Below the pieces are notes generated by a model. That model made no database searches, was not told the origin of the DNA, and worked only from the letters and a program-made list of their open reading frames with translations. Positions 21,509 through 32,260 of a stretch of DNA of 64,000 nt are shown here, piece by piece (position 1 is the stretch's first letter; each line of letters begins with the position of its first letter). The DNA comes from Emergomyces orientalis (lineage: Eukaryota > Ascomycota > Eurotiomycetes > Onygenales > Ajellomycetaceae). The translations under genes and the position numbers were made by a program. The DNA lies in contig MOWL01000089.1 in NCBI GenBank assembly GCA_002110485.1, positions 496,001-560,000 on the forward strand. Direction: 5' to 3'.

Positions 21509-21726
21509 AATCCAGCAGTAAGCTCTCTTATTGCATGGTTTTCCTTGTTAGATAAAATAGATAGTTTCCCACATATCCCTGAGATTAAGTGGTGTATAAT
21601 ATAATAATAATAATAATAATCCAGCAGTAAGCTCTCTTATTGCATGGTTTTCCTTGTTAGATAAAATAGATAGTTTCCCACATATCCCTGAGATTAAGTG
21701 GTGTATAATATAATAATAATAATAAT
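21509..21726 (+). repeat. Tandem duplication of the LINE 3' terminus (2 x 109 bp)
   Basis: Bases 21509-21617 and 21618-21726 are nearly identical. Both start AATCCAGCAGTAAGCTC and both end in the GTGGTGTATAAT plus (AAT)n terminus. The junction falls in AAT, shared by the tail and by the unit start. Confidence 0.9.
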
Positions 21727-21798
21727 ATATATATATTATTATAAAAGAAAATAGTACAGATTCAGTCTGTTGATTCTTCATTTGCATACTCATCTGTG

Positions 21799-22087
21799 TG
21801 TAACGGGCCTACGCCGAAGAGCTCGGCACTAATATAGGTCTTATATAACAAAATAGAAAATGTTAAGGAAAGAAGAGAAAAGGAAGAGAAATTTGTCAAA
21901 GACAGAGATTTATACACATATGTGGTGAAGCTCTGAGCAGAGCTCTGGGCGGAAGAATAGAAGCTTCAATAAGAGGGTTAGTTCAGAAATTGAAGCTTTC
22001 GGAGTGGAGAAACCATGGAGTGTACGCTTTCAGAGGTGTAGTGGGGGCGTAGCGGAATGGTCTATTAATCGGGCGTAGCCTGTCACA
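21799..22087 (-). repeat. Chromovirus 3' LTR (289 bp)
   Basis: TG...CA ends (TGTAACGGGC to GTAGCCTGTCACA on the plus strand). It is collinear with 27238-27526, with transitions such as TAGTGGGGGCG against TAGCGGGGGCG. The polypurine tract next to it shows it is the 3' LTR of a minus-strand element. Confidence 0.92.
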
Positions 22088-22102
22088 TTAGCCCCCCCTT
22101 TC
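22088..22102 (-). other. Polypurine tract
   Basis: On the minus strand the sequence reads AAAGGGGGGGCTAA directly before the LTR (TGTGAC...). This is the expected plus-strand priming site next to a 3' LTR and fixes the element's orientation. Confidence 0.8.
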
Positions 22103-22114
22103 GCAGAGTGAGGG

Positions 22115-25100
22115 TTAAGTGGTAGGGTTGTGGGCGCGTTGTTCCCATCGTTCAAGGGCCGCTGTTTCGGACAGCGCGGAGCCTGGGGTCCAGGTCAGGC
22201 GATTGTAGCCAACCCATTTCACGAGATATTGTCGGCCGCGGCCACAGAGTCTTTTGTCTAGAATGTCTTCTATCTCTCATTCAAGTTCGTTGTCTTCTCC
22301 TATGATCCCTAGCGGTTGCCAGTCGGACATCAGTTGAGAAGGGAATGGGTCGGTGGCAGCACAGTGCAGCAAGCTTGTATGAAAAACATCGTGGATCCCA
22401 GACAGAGTGTTAAGACAGTAGTTGTGGCTGCCTAGGACTTTCACAACTTCGTATTTCACGTGGCGGTAATCTAGCGTGCGTGATGGGCATGTGGTTTGTA
22501 TGTTTCTGAGGTTTAATCACATGAGGTCTTCTATCTTATACTGTTCAGCAGAATCTTGTCATACATTAGCTTGATCTTCTTGGTCCTGCTTCGCGCTCGT
22601 CATGGAGGCTTCTGCCCAGTCGTGGGCGTCTTGGAGCTTCATTACTATATTGTCCGTGATTTGAACTGGGCTGTGAGGGTTCAGTGTGAGCTGTGTGAGT
22701 TCTAGAAGATCAAGTATTTCCATGTGATAGCTGTGTGTAAGAAAGAATGAGCTCATGCCTGTTGAGGCTGTGTCTCAGCTGTTAATAGCAACTTCAGCGT
22801 GCAGAAGGAGGTTGTGCCAGTCATTCTGTGAGTAGTTACAGAACTTACAGAGGTAATTCTTCACTGTTTGAATCATTTGCTCTGACGCGCCATCAGTCTC
22901 TGGGTGATAGGCAGTCAACAGGCAGTGTGTGATTTTGAGAATCTGACAGATTCTTGTTCAGAGAGCTTCTATGAATTAGACAACCTCAATTCAATACTAT
23001 TGACCTTGATAAGCCATGCATTTGATAGAATGAGCTTTGTAGAAAGACTTCAGTGACTCATTCAGTATTCATTTTCTTGCAGGGTTCTAATATCACACTC
23101 TTGCTTAGTCAGTCAACAATTACCAACACATTCTTACAACCATTGCTTTCAGGGAGGTTGACGGCGAAATCAATAGCTATATTCCATCAGATTCTGTCAG
23201 AGATGTTGAGTGATTTGAGAAGTCCTTTTCTACAGTCTTTTCATGAGATGATGAAGAAACAGCAGTTGCAGTTTTAAATGAAGTGTTGAATACTGTTTGA
23301 TATTTTAGATCAGTAGAATTCTTGGAAGATCATTCAGTATAGTTGTTCACAGCCTGAGTGATCAGTCATACATGAGTCATGCATTTCTTGCATGATTCAA
23401 GTGCATAGAGGTTCTGATTGTGAGACTCAGTATCAGTTGCAGAAGCAAAAAGTGCTGTTATTGTTAACTGAGTATTCTGAAATGTTGGTTCTCACACGTA
23501 GTTCTGGGGAAAATCAGAGCACCTCTTGACATATGTTCTTGGTAAGGAGTTGAAGGAGTTCATCTGTCAGGGCTGAAGTACACCATAGTTCGTCAAGTGA
23601 CATTTCAGGAGAGGCGGAGGGAGCTGAGGCGTCGGAGGTGGTTCGTAGAGGGAGTATCTTAATCAGGGAAGCATGGATCATGCCGTGCGCTGTCTTGTCC
23701 TGGCTAACTAATATCTTCAGGTCTAGAAGTCGGTGTTCACAGTTGGTCCAGCAGGCATCTGCTGTGTTGGAAGGCATATCCTGTTCTCGTCGTGAGAGGG
23801 CGTCTGCCATAGAGTTCTGACTATCAGAGTGGTAGTGTATTGTGAAGTGAAAGTGACTCAGTAGTTCAGATTATCACATCTGTTGTTTCATTAGCTTATG
23901 AGTAGTTGTGAAGTGCTTGAGATTCTTATGATTCATAATTATTTTGAATTTGAGTACACTGTGAAGTTCAGAATTCCATTCTTCTAGACAGTATACAATT
24001 GTGAGAAGTTCCTTGTTGTAGATCTTATAGTTGCACTCAGCAGAGTTCATTTTCTTGAACATGAAGATGCATGGTTGTAGAACATCTTCATTATCATACT
24101 GTAGTATAGCTTCACTGATAACATAACCAGAGGAGTTGGCTTCTACAACTGTATCACAGTCAGAGTCAAATGTTATTAACAAGGGTGTGCTGATGAACAT
24201 CTTCTTCATACATATGAAGGCAGCGTCGGTGTCTGCTGACCAGTGAAACACTGAATCCTTTCTAGTTAATTCAGTGAGTGGTTGGGCGATATCTGAGAAG
24301 TTTCATATGAACTGTCAGTAGAAGTTGACAAATCTGATGAAGCTACACACATCTTTCACAGTTCATGAAGTCTTTCATTCAAGAATGACAGAGACCTTCT
24401 CAGAATTCATTTGAACATCTTTGCCAGCTTCTATGATGAAATCTAGATATTTTGTAGTCTTGACTTTGAAGTCACATTTGTCAATGTCTATTAATAAGCC
24501 TGCTTCTCAGAGTTATTGTAGAATCTTTTGTATGTGTTCTTGATATTCTCTTCAGAAACTGTCAGTGAAGATGAGAATATCATTCAAATAGACAGACATG
24601 AATTTGTCAAGAAAGTCTTGTAATGCTCAATTGATGTACTTCTGAAATGTACTCAGAGTGTTAGCTAGTTCAAAGAGTGTGACTACTCATTTGAAGAGGC
24701 CATATCATGTCTGAAATACTGTTAATCACTTGTCATCTTCTGTGATGCAGATCTTGTGGAAGGCAGCAACAATGTTCAATTTCATGAACCATTGAGTGTG
24801 TTCAATACAAGCAAGGGTTTCATTGATAAGTGATAGTGAGTAATGATCTTTCTTTGTAAGACAGTTCAATTCTCAGTAGTCTACACAGAATTGGAGTCCC
24901 CCGCCTGGTTTCTTTGCAAAGAGGATTGGGGCTGCGGCAGATGAGTTACTAACTTGTATGAATCCTTTATCTAGTAGGTTGTTAAGAATCTTACAAAGAA
25001 GAAGAAGTTTATCTCAGAATATATTATAAAGAGAGTCTCAAGAGAGTTTGAGATTCTTGTCATTCTTCTTCTCAAGCTTGATTTGATGATCTATCTCTGG

Positions 25101-25793
25101 TTTTTATAGAGGTGGTAGGTTCTCGGTGTCATCTTGTCAGAAGACGTCTAGATATTCATGATACTGCTGTGAGAGCTTCATGAGGGGGTCTGTTTATGTC
25201 ATGCAGACAAGTTTGTCAAGGGCTTTTTTGATATCTGCCAAGCTAGCAGAGTATATTGCTACATGGTTCTGCTGTCTGTGATTTCATCAGAAGTTCTTTC
25301 AGAGAAGTTTATAAGCATTAACAGAAATTTATGTAAAATTCATGATATTATGAATGTTGTTTTCATGCATGCAGTCATTATTAGAGAAAATGAGGCTTCT
25401 GTTCTGTGTGTTCAGTAAGATGCCTTTCTCGGATAGCCAGGTGAGTCCTAGCATGAGGTTGTAGTCAAGATTATCAACTTCATATGCATAAGTATTCTTG
25501 TGTTGATGTTCTTCAACATCTATGTCTAGTTTCACTATATAACGGGTGCAGACATCTCTAGGGCCGTCAAACCCTGCAAGAAGGCGAGGTTTCAGTAAGA
25601 GAATACACTGAAGATTACAGAGTCTTATGACTGAAGATTTAATCATTGTGTAATGGCATAGACTGCTGTCTACCATGGCATTCATATTATATGTGCTATT
25701 TACCACGGTAGATACAAGAATCATGTCCATTGTCATCTTTTCTTCAAATTGTTGTTGTTTGATCTCTTTGAGCTCCTGTTTACAAGTTTTCAC
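22115..25793 (-). pseudogene. Chromovirus pol: PR, RT, RNase H, integrase, chromodomain
   Basis: The protease stretch at 25793-25329 has MNAMVDSS where DSG is usual, and LDYNLMLGLTWL. RT (about 25250-24270) is very degenerate. RNase H at 24251-23874 shows FHWSADTDAAFICMK, KELLTIVYCLEEW and HFTTTHKL. It is followed by SELLSHFHFTIHYHSDSQNS and MADALSRREQ, where QQM is followed by two stops at the usual Arg-Trp. The integrase has IAIDFAVNLPESNGC, VLVIVD and TAYHPETDGASEQ. The end is a chromodomain with LDKRLCGRGRQYLVKWVGYN and ERWEQRAHNP, stop at 22115. Chromodomains of such elements bind methylated H3 and steer integration to heterochromatin. All catalytic parts are broken. Confidence 0.85.
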
Positions 25794-26966
25794 AGAAGCT
25801 AGTCTTTTCCCTGCTTGGATTCTCCGGTCGGGATGTCTTCATAGCTGTTGTCCGAATCTTCTTCCACTACGGCGTGGTTGGCACGGATTGCTGGCAATGA
25901 TCTATTCATTGTGCGAGGGGGGAGGTAAGTGGAGCGGCAGTCAGAGGTGATGTGACCTGATCGGTTGCAGTTGATGCAAACCCCTTGTTGGCGTCGGTCA
26001 GCTGCGTCTTCAGGAGCAATCCCTGGGACTCAGAAGCCTGTTTGGACTGCGGAGACCCTTGCTTGTGCATAAGCATTGAAGTCTATCCAGTTCATGACAT
26101 CCACATTGTTCTTTGGAGCGGGCGTGTTGGCAGCAGGGGTGTAACGTTTCCTGCCACCAGCTTGTATGCTTTTGAGCTTGATGAGACAGTCATCTAAGGT
26201 TCAGAGTTATATGCAAAAAGCTTCATATGTCAGAGCTTCTTCAACACTAACTAGGGCTTGCAGTATTTCAAATGCTAGAGCTTTCTTTAGTATACTGATC
26301 TTCATTCAGTTCTTCTATTGTTGGCCACCTGCTTCTAGGATCTTGGTGTCAAAGTCAGGGATGAATGTCATGAGAGAGGTATTCCTTTGATGAATACTCT
26401 GCAGCCAGTCTAATACTTTCTGTTGCATGATGATATCTTTGAATAGAACATCAAGATATTTGATGATGTTGTCTGAAGTATGTAGTGCTGGTTCACATGT
26501 CTTCATTCAGAGATGAAACTTTTGCTTAGCATGATCTTTCAGTTGGCTGTTGATATACCAATCTTGATTGATTAACAAGCTGATGATGTCTCCATCTATG
26601 TTTAGTTTCACGAGCATATCTAGTCTCCATGATGGAATAGAGAGTGAGGTCAGAAGCGTCAAAATACACAGAAGTATCAAGGCGCTCCTTTGGTGGTCGT
26701 GCCGCGTGCGAAGGGTTTATTATTGACTCAGTCAGTGTTGAAACTGTAGTTTCAACAGGGGTTCCTTGTTGAATCAACAAGCGTTGGATTTCTTCATACT
26801 GGTGTTGCTGTTGTTGGTGGCTAGCGTGCATATCAGTCATCTGTTGCTGCTGCAGCTTCAACATCATTTGAAGCCATGGTGGCACCTCAGCGAAGTTCGC
26901 CATTGAGGGTTCGCCTGCGTTGTCGGCGGACATGGTTGCTTCAGATGTCAGGACTAGGGGTTCCAT
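25794..26966 (-). pseudogene. Chromovirus gag with zinc knuckle
   Basis: The likely start is ATG 26966 (MEPLVLTSEATMSADNAGEP). Then come VPPWLQMMLKLQQQQ and a Gln/His-rich coiled segment, a capsid-like region broken by stops at about 26525 and 26310, and a complete knuckle CINCNRSGHITSDC near 25940-25985. The tail reads SLPAIRANHAVVEEDSDNSY. Gag would form the particle and package element RNA. Confidence 0.75.
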
Positions 26967-27237
26967 CTCTGCGTTAAGGAATTTGTTGGGTTTGAAGGAA
27001 GTGTATTTGTATGAAAACTTCATACATCTGAGATATCAGAACTCTCAGGTCTTTTGCTGATACATCTCTTTCATGAAATCTAGTTGCAGGGTCAAGATGA
27101 TTGATGAGCAAGCTTCTTCTATCTAGTAGAGGTCTGATGACTGCTAGCTAGTCATCTTCTTTATTTCTTACATGTTGTTACATGTTTGGATAATCGAATA
27201 ATCATTCCTCATAAGAATATGATGAACATTTTCTAAG

Positions 27238-27526
27238 TGTAACAGATCTACACTGAAGAGCTCAGCACTAATATAGATCTTATATAACAAAATAGAAAAC
27301 ATTAAGGAAAGAAGAGAAAAGAAAGAGGAATTTGTCAGAGACAGAGATTTATACATGTACGCGGTGGAGCTCTGAGCGGAGCTCTGGGCGGAAGAATAGA
27401 AGCTCCGATAAGGGGGTTAGTTCGGGAATCGGAGCTTTCGGAGCGGAGAAACCATGGAGTGTACGCTTTCGGAGGCGTAGCGGGGGCGTAGCGGAATGGT
27501 CTATTAATCGGGCGTAGCCCGTCACA
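27238..27526 (-). repeat. Chromovirus 5' LTR (289 bp)
   Basis: Same length and ends as 21799-22087 (TGTAACAGATC to AGCCCGTCACA). It retains more CpG (for example GGAGGCGTAGCGGGGGCG), so the other LTR has decayed more. The sequence just inside it reads CTTAGAAAATG in element sense, which I cannot match to a tRNA primer site. Confidence 0.92.
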
Positions 27527-28860
27527 ATTTATAATTGCTTCAAGTACCGCGGAGCAGCTCCCGCTGCTCTTAGAGAAGATGGTGCATAGCACCATGAGAA
27601 GACAAGAAAACCCCCTATATCACCATCACCCCTGTCTGAACATAAGAAAGACTTCTAATGAATGTGGCACCTCATGCTGTGTGTCCGCCGCTCATCGCGC
27701 AGACTTCAACGTCCTGGAGTGCTTGTAGCGCGCAGGCCACTCAACTCCGCGCTTGTGGCGCGCCCGGTCGCCCAACTTCGCGCTTGCAGCGCGCCAGTCC
27801 ACCCAGATCCGCGCTTCAAGCTCACTGTCTCCTGGTAGGGCCTCGCTCTTCGCGCCCTTCACCCCCTGATATGCGCCAGCTGTGTTTCTTAGTTGTGCTG
27901 TGCATCTCATTCCGCCCTTCTCTCACTTAACACCTTGGCTAGGGAGAACTGTCTGAGAATGTCCTGCTTGAGCCATCACTTGATGAGCCTGTGCAGTTCT
28001 TCCTTGGTGTCCAGCAACCACTTCTTATCCACTCTGCCCTCCTGCTCCAGCTCCGCGCGTTCCCCACTGAATCGTGTACAGTGTATCATCACATGCAGCA
28101 CTGTTTCATGCTCATATCCACATGGACATTTCAGTGTGGGGAAGTCAGGAACTCTTCTTCTGTGGAGAAACGCTGCAAGGCCTGTCTTGCCAGTATGCAG
28201 CTGGACTATCAATGAGCTTCGGGCCTTGCTCAGGCCCTCATGCCATCTTAGTAGCTCTACATCCGGGGGCCTGTCAAACAGTTCTCTCCATGGTGTTGTG
28301 CGCGCTCTTCATCTGTTCTGCCACCTTATCATTGTCTCCTCCCTCATCCATCTCTTGAAGACTCAGTTATGCACACTGTTTTCTTGTCTTTCCTGCTTTT
28401 TCAGTTGCTTTGCCTGTCTCACCCAATTTACACTCCACCCCTGCTGCATGCTCACTGGGTGCAGTACTGCCTCCACTGACTGCATTCCTCTGTTATTCCT
28501 TCTGCGAAGTCTGGCTCTGACCTGCACACATGCCTGTTTTATCTGCTTCATGATTCCTGACTTCTTAAGCTGCTCAGTTGCTCTGGTCACCACACTGTCT
28601 AGATTTATCTCCAGAGGCAGTGTGGCTGTCTCCGCCTTCAGTGAGGTGATTGGAGTAGCTCTGTAGACCTCTGCAATGACCTGTAGGCATTTATTTTGAA
28701 TCTTCTCCAGGCTGGCTAGCAGCTGGCGTTGATGTCGCGGTTCATGTTGTGTCGCCTGTGGTTGATGCCATGCCAGCGCTCCGTATCCTATTGCGGGCCT
28801 TATCACTGCATTGTAGACCCTCCGGGCATGCTGCAGTGGCAGGCCCCAGGTTGACTGTGT
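27527..28860 (-). mobile_element. Chimeric LINE fragment (family I ORF2 3' part)
   Basis: Almost identical to 7523-8860 of the minus-strand LINE: end of RT (QSTWGLPLQHARRVYNAVI), linker, C-terminal finger and minisatellite 3' UTR. The last 130 bp of the LINE are missing on the left, where the chromovirus LTR starts at 27526. On the right the homology ends after GACTGTGTT and becomes gypsy integrase at 28861. It shares the damaged CGA to TGA site near 28308 with the larger copy. Confidence 0.86.
27721..27812 (-). repeat. LINE 3' UTR minisatellite, second copy
   Basis: Three 30-31 bp units beginning GCTTG, matching 7720-7811 with only a few transitions. Confidence 0.78.
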
Positions 28861-28861
28861 T

Positions 28862-30642
28862 ACCCATTTCATCATATTGTTTATGATGTTTTGGCTTTGT
28901 GTGTTGACATATGTCACAGGTTTGCACGTGAAGCGTAACATCTTTGAATAATCCATGTCAAAAGTATTTATCTTGGATGCTCTCTATGAACTGTTTGATA
29001 CCGAAATGACCCCTCTGTGAATCATTGTGGTTTGCGCGTATTATCTCGTCGATAAGCGCTTTTTGCAGTGGAATATATGCTCGCCTGTTCACTCGCAGTA
29101 CATTGTCCTCTGCAAGTGTCCATAGAATGCCATCAGTGGCAGTTATATCTTTTTTCTTCACCTCTGTTTTTCTTTCTTGTGTGAAAGTGTCAAGATCTTG
29201 AGCCTGTTGTAACAAGGTGGTGAGAGATTCAGGCATCTCTGCATATGCTGACTCTCCGATAGTGGCCTTGTTGACCATGATTCGGGGCATGTATTGTTGG
29301 CGGAAATAGTTAGGAGCGCTATATTCCGTGCCAGTGTGGCGGGAGTAGTTAGGAGCGCTACTGCCCGTGCCAGTGTGGCGGGAGTAGTTAGGAGCGCTAC
29401 TGCCCGTGCCAATGTGGCGGGAGTAGTTAGGAGCGCTACTGCCCGTGCCAGGATGTTGTATGATGCGCAATTTAAGAGAAGGATTCGCGCATCTAGCGGT
29501 TGAGGTTGATGGTTGAGCGCTGTGCCCGTCATCGTACACCCGTACGCAGTTCACAATAGGTCTCAGTGGTTCGTGGGAGTCTGTGTCCCAACCTAGTTCG
29601 ACTCCATGTCTGATTTTTTGTTGCAGGGTAGGTAACATGATCTCTCCATGGAAAGAGTCGTTGTAATCTGCGCGGCGACTGGGTGCATCTGCAGGGTTCT
29701 TATCCCCTGGGCGGTGCAGTAGTGTGAAATCATACGCTGAAAGCGCTTCCACCCATCTGGCTTGACATCTGTTGAGTGCTTTAGTCGTCATAAAGTACTG
29801 TAGATTGGCATGATCAGACCAGACTTGAACTGGATATTGGCTTCCCTCCAAATAGTGTCTCCAGTTCTTGAAGGCTGCGACAATAGCTAGGAGCTCTTTG
29901 TCATGAGTATCATATCGTGTCTCTGCGTCGATGAGTTTGCGGGACCAATAGGCTATGGGGTGCCAAAGGCCATCATCTGAGAGTTGTGATATGATAGCAG
30001 CTACTGCGAAGGAGGAGTTGTGCCAGGTTCGGTATCAATGCGGTGTTCCGCACCTTCTGGCGCTGTTGCGCTCGAAGCGGCTTCTTCTGAGAACAATTGC
30101 GCGTATGGCGTGACATAGTCCGGTAGCCCGGTCGGTATATCCGTGTATGCGGCCATGTTTGCTGCAATTGGCTTCGTGAGCGGCTTGGGAGAAGGGGGTG
30201 GAGTTGGTAGCATTGTCACAATTCCAGCCTGTGCCCCTGTGAGGATCTCGTGTGCAGCATCTTCAGCAGAGATTATTTCAGGTTCATCTTTTGCACCCCT
30301 GGAGCGGAATGAAAAGTGTCCGTCATGCCAATCTATGAGAGGGTTGCTGGCTTGGAGCCAAGGAAAGCCTAAGACTAAGTCATAGCCAGCTATCTTGATG
30401 GTGTGGTAGGAGTGTCTCGCTTCTACCGCTGTACCGGTATGGTCGGTCGCGCTAGTAGCGAGATTGTATTCCCCAAAGGATCGTACCATGCGCCCGTCTA
30501 TTGATTCAACAGCGCGTGACGTGCGATGTGTTGCTTCCAGGTTATTTACTTTGGCCCAGAATTCATTGATGAAGTTGACTTCAGCTCCTGAATCAATCAG
30601 AGTGAGTACTTGTTTCGGCCCTGAAGGGGTTTTTATCTTCAC
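28862..30642 (-). pseudogene. Gypsy pol remnant: PR, RNase H, partial integrase
   Basis: Protease: LIDSGAEVNFINEF and YDLVLGFPWLQASNP (30642-30001). At about 30010 the frame changes and the next domain is RNase H: WHPIAYWSRKL, YDTHDKELLAIV, VWSDHANLQYF and HRPGDKNPADAPSRR. A spacer with four 13-residue repeats follows (29456-29301). The integrase finger starts NHNDSQRGHFGIKQF and ends CDICQH, with one TGA at the usual Trp after KYF. It stops at 28862 in fusion with a LINE. The RT palm with YxDD is nowhere present, so this copy cannot transpose on its own. Confidence 0.84.
29301..29456 (-). repeat. In-frame minisatellite, 4 x 39 bp
   Basis: Four exact-length 39-bp units (29301-29339, 29340-29378, 29379-29417, 29418-29456) encode 13-residue repeats with core GTGSSAPNYSR. 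The two middle units differ by one base. The first unit (lowest coordinate, last in protein order) is the most diverged. Confidence 0.93.
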
Positions 30643-31968
30643 TTAGACATTTTTTGCTGATGTGATAGGCTTGTCTCTCCGAGCTTTCGCCTTGCAGTCT
30701 GCAGTGGTGTGGTCTATGGCAGCTTTATGAAAGTCACATCATTTTCAGAATTCTTGGTTTCCGGGTTGATTGGAATTATCCCACTTTTGCTTTTTGTTAC
30801 TGGTAGAAGCGCGGTTAGCATTATCTCTGTTACCTGAGTTTCAGTTAGAGAAGTTATTGCTATTGAAATTGAACTTCTCTTTGATTTTTCTATTTCTCTC
30901 TGGAAGATTGTTTTCAGCTGTAGCTAGTCTTGTCAGAACTGCATCATATTCAAGATCTTCCAGTTTTTCAGCATATTTGTCAAATTCGCGGTGTATTTCA
31001 GGTAGAACCTTCATGTAGAGGTGTGCTTTCCGGTGATAGTTCTCATATGAATGGTGTAGGCGTCCTTCAACTGCTTGTAGTTGTGTTGTGAATTGATGTA
31101 CGGTTTGCACTTCATGCTGCTCCATTTTAAGATATTGAGCGTCTGAGTCATGGAAGGCCTTATCAGGGTCTGTAACTTGCTTCTGCATCCAATCTAAGAA
31201 GTAGTTCCATGAGGGTAGTTTCTGCATATTGTGTGTATGTTGATACCAGCGTTTTTGCAGTTCAGTGTCAAAGTGAGTGACAGCTTCAATGATCTTTTGA
31301 TGATCTGCTTCATTGAAGTATCCCACATCACTGGCATGAAAGACTATGACTGATGTTGTGAAGTTTTCAAGTTTCTTCATGCTTTTTGCATGGAACTTCT
31401 CAACACCTTTGCGCGTTGAGCGTCCTGTCATCCCAGGATCCTTCAATTCATCTTGCCATAGGGGTGTTAGACCTAGGAGGGGGCGGTTTGTTAACACTGT
31501 GCTTGTTGTCCTGGTCGAGCGAGTGTCTGGTGTGTCTCGAATGGTAGAGAGCGCATTTTGACGGTGAGGAGGTTCACTATGAGCGTCAATTCTTGGTAGG
31601 TCAGGGTCGCTTGTAGCGTCATTTCTAGGGGTCCAATGCGTTTCTTGCTCGGTGTCGATGGTGGTTTCCGAACTTGTTTGGAGTTCATTTTCCAGTTGAT
31701 GTTGAAGTGTTGCATGTTGTTTCTGCAAGTTGATCAAGTCTTGTTTTGCTTTTAGAGCCTTGATCTTCTCCATCAACTCTTGTGTTTCAGCTTGGATCGC
31801 ATCCTCTTGGTTAGAATTGAGCGTGTCCCGGTGTGGGAGGTTTGCAGATGTCGCAGGGAGCGTGGGGGAAGCTGCTGTATCGCGCTCTAAGCTCGTATTC
31901 TCTGCAGGTGCCGGGGGTGTTGTCGCACGGGGCGTTGTTCGGGGTCGAAGATTGCGTTCGGAGGCCAT
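30643..31968 (-). pseudogene. Gypsy gag with zinc-knuckle region
   Basis: ATG 31968, then a low-complexity Pro/Thr/Ala N-terminus (RTTPRATTPPAPAEN), a strong coiled coil (ELMEKIKALKAKQDLINLQK) and a capsid-like part (WYQHTHNMQKLPSWNYFLDW, YENYHRKAHLYMKVLPEIHR). It is open for 375 codons to 30841. The frame then continues through a stop into an Asn-rich stretch and a finger-like CDFHKAAIDHTTADC. Stops here fall at EF*K*C, probably two Trp codons. A Gag role is inferred from order and composition. Confidence 0.78.
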
Positions 31969-32022
31969 GACTGCTAGTTAACTCAACGGACTGTCTCTCA
32001 ATTGATTAGAGCGATTAGAAAC

Positions 32023-32260
32023 TGTGAGGGCGTAGCGCCGAATAGACAACATGAGAAGCTAATAGTGAAGGAATAAGTAATAATAGACAATAGTAGCAAG
32101 ATAGGTATATGTTCGTAGTGGTATGTAGCTAATCGCTAGCTAAGAGAAGAGTATCAAGAACCGCAGGGGCCTCTGTAGATATATATACATGAGTGTGTAT
32201 GTGCGTGGCGCTAGCTAGGCGCTAGCGCCCTAAGCGATGCACTGAGGCTGTGGCATGACA
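32023..32260 (-). repeat. Putative 5' LTR of the second gypsy element
   Basis: TG...CA boundaries (TGTGAGGGCG on the left, GGCATGACA on the right) placed just upstream of gag. The inner end GCTACGCCCTCACA resembles the LTR end of the neighbouring chromovirus. There is no second copy to prove the edges, so the boundary could be off by tens of bases. Confidence 0.5.

Larger units (their letters stand above)
16258..21617 (+). mobile_element. Nearly full-length Tad-like LINE (family I), plus strand
   Basis: A 5.36-kb plus-strand relative of 7392-12783. It has ORF1 16357-17742, ORF2 17739-21206, a 3' UTR of about 400 bp, the 3' terminus GATTAAGTGGTGTATAAT and an (AAT)n tail at about 21600-21620. 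It has more lesions than the minus-strand copy: about four stops in ORF1 and about ten in ORF2, mostly TGA. The 3' end is duplicated in tandem at 21509-21726. The 5' boundary is approximate. Confidence 0.86.
21799..27526 (-). mobile_element. Ty3/gypsy chromovirus with two LTRs, decayed
   Basis: A 5.7-kb minus-strand element between two 289-bp LTRs. In element sense the order is 5' LTR (27526-27238), gag with a CCHC knuckle, protease, RT, RNase H, integrase, chromodomain, polypurine tract and 3' LTR (22087-21799). The coding part is riddled with TGA/TAA stops at Trp and Arg sites. The LTRs differ at many sites, mostly C/T and G/A transitions. The flanks CTGTG and ATTTA do not match, so it has no target duplication. 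Confidence 0.9.
28861..32260 (-). mobile_element. Second Ty3/gypsy element, RT-deleted and 3'-truncated
   Basis: A minus-strand gypsy element: putative 5' LTR (32260-32023), gag (31968-about 30840), knuckle and protease (30740-30001), then RNase H and the start of integrase up to the HHCC finger, ending at 28861 where LINE sequence begins. The RT core is absent: protease-linker sequence (HRIDTEPGTTPPS) runs into RNase H (FAVAAIISQLSDDG) at about 30010. The 3' half of integrase and the 3' LTR are lost. ORFs are otherwise long and only lightly damaged. Confidence 0.86.

Noticed and set aside
29301..29456. CRISPR-like array
   Set aside because: Units are directly adjacent without spacers, in frame inside a gypsy pol gene of a eukaryote. 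It is a minisatellite.
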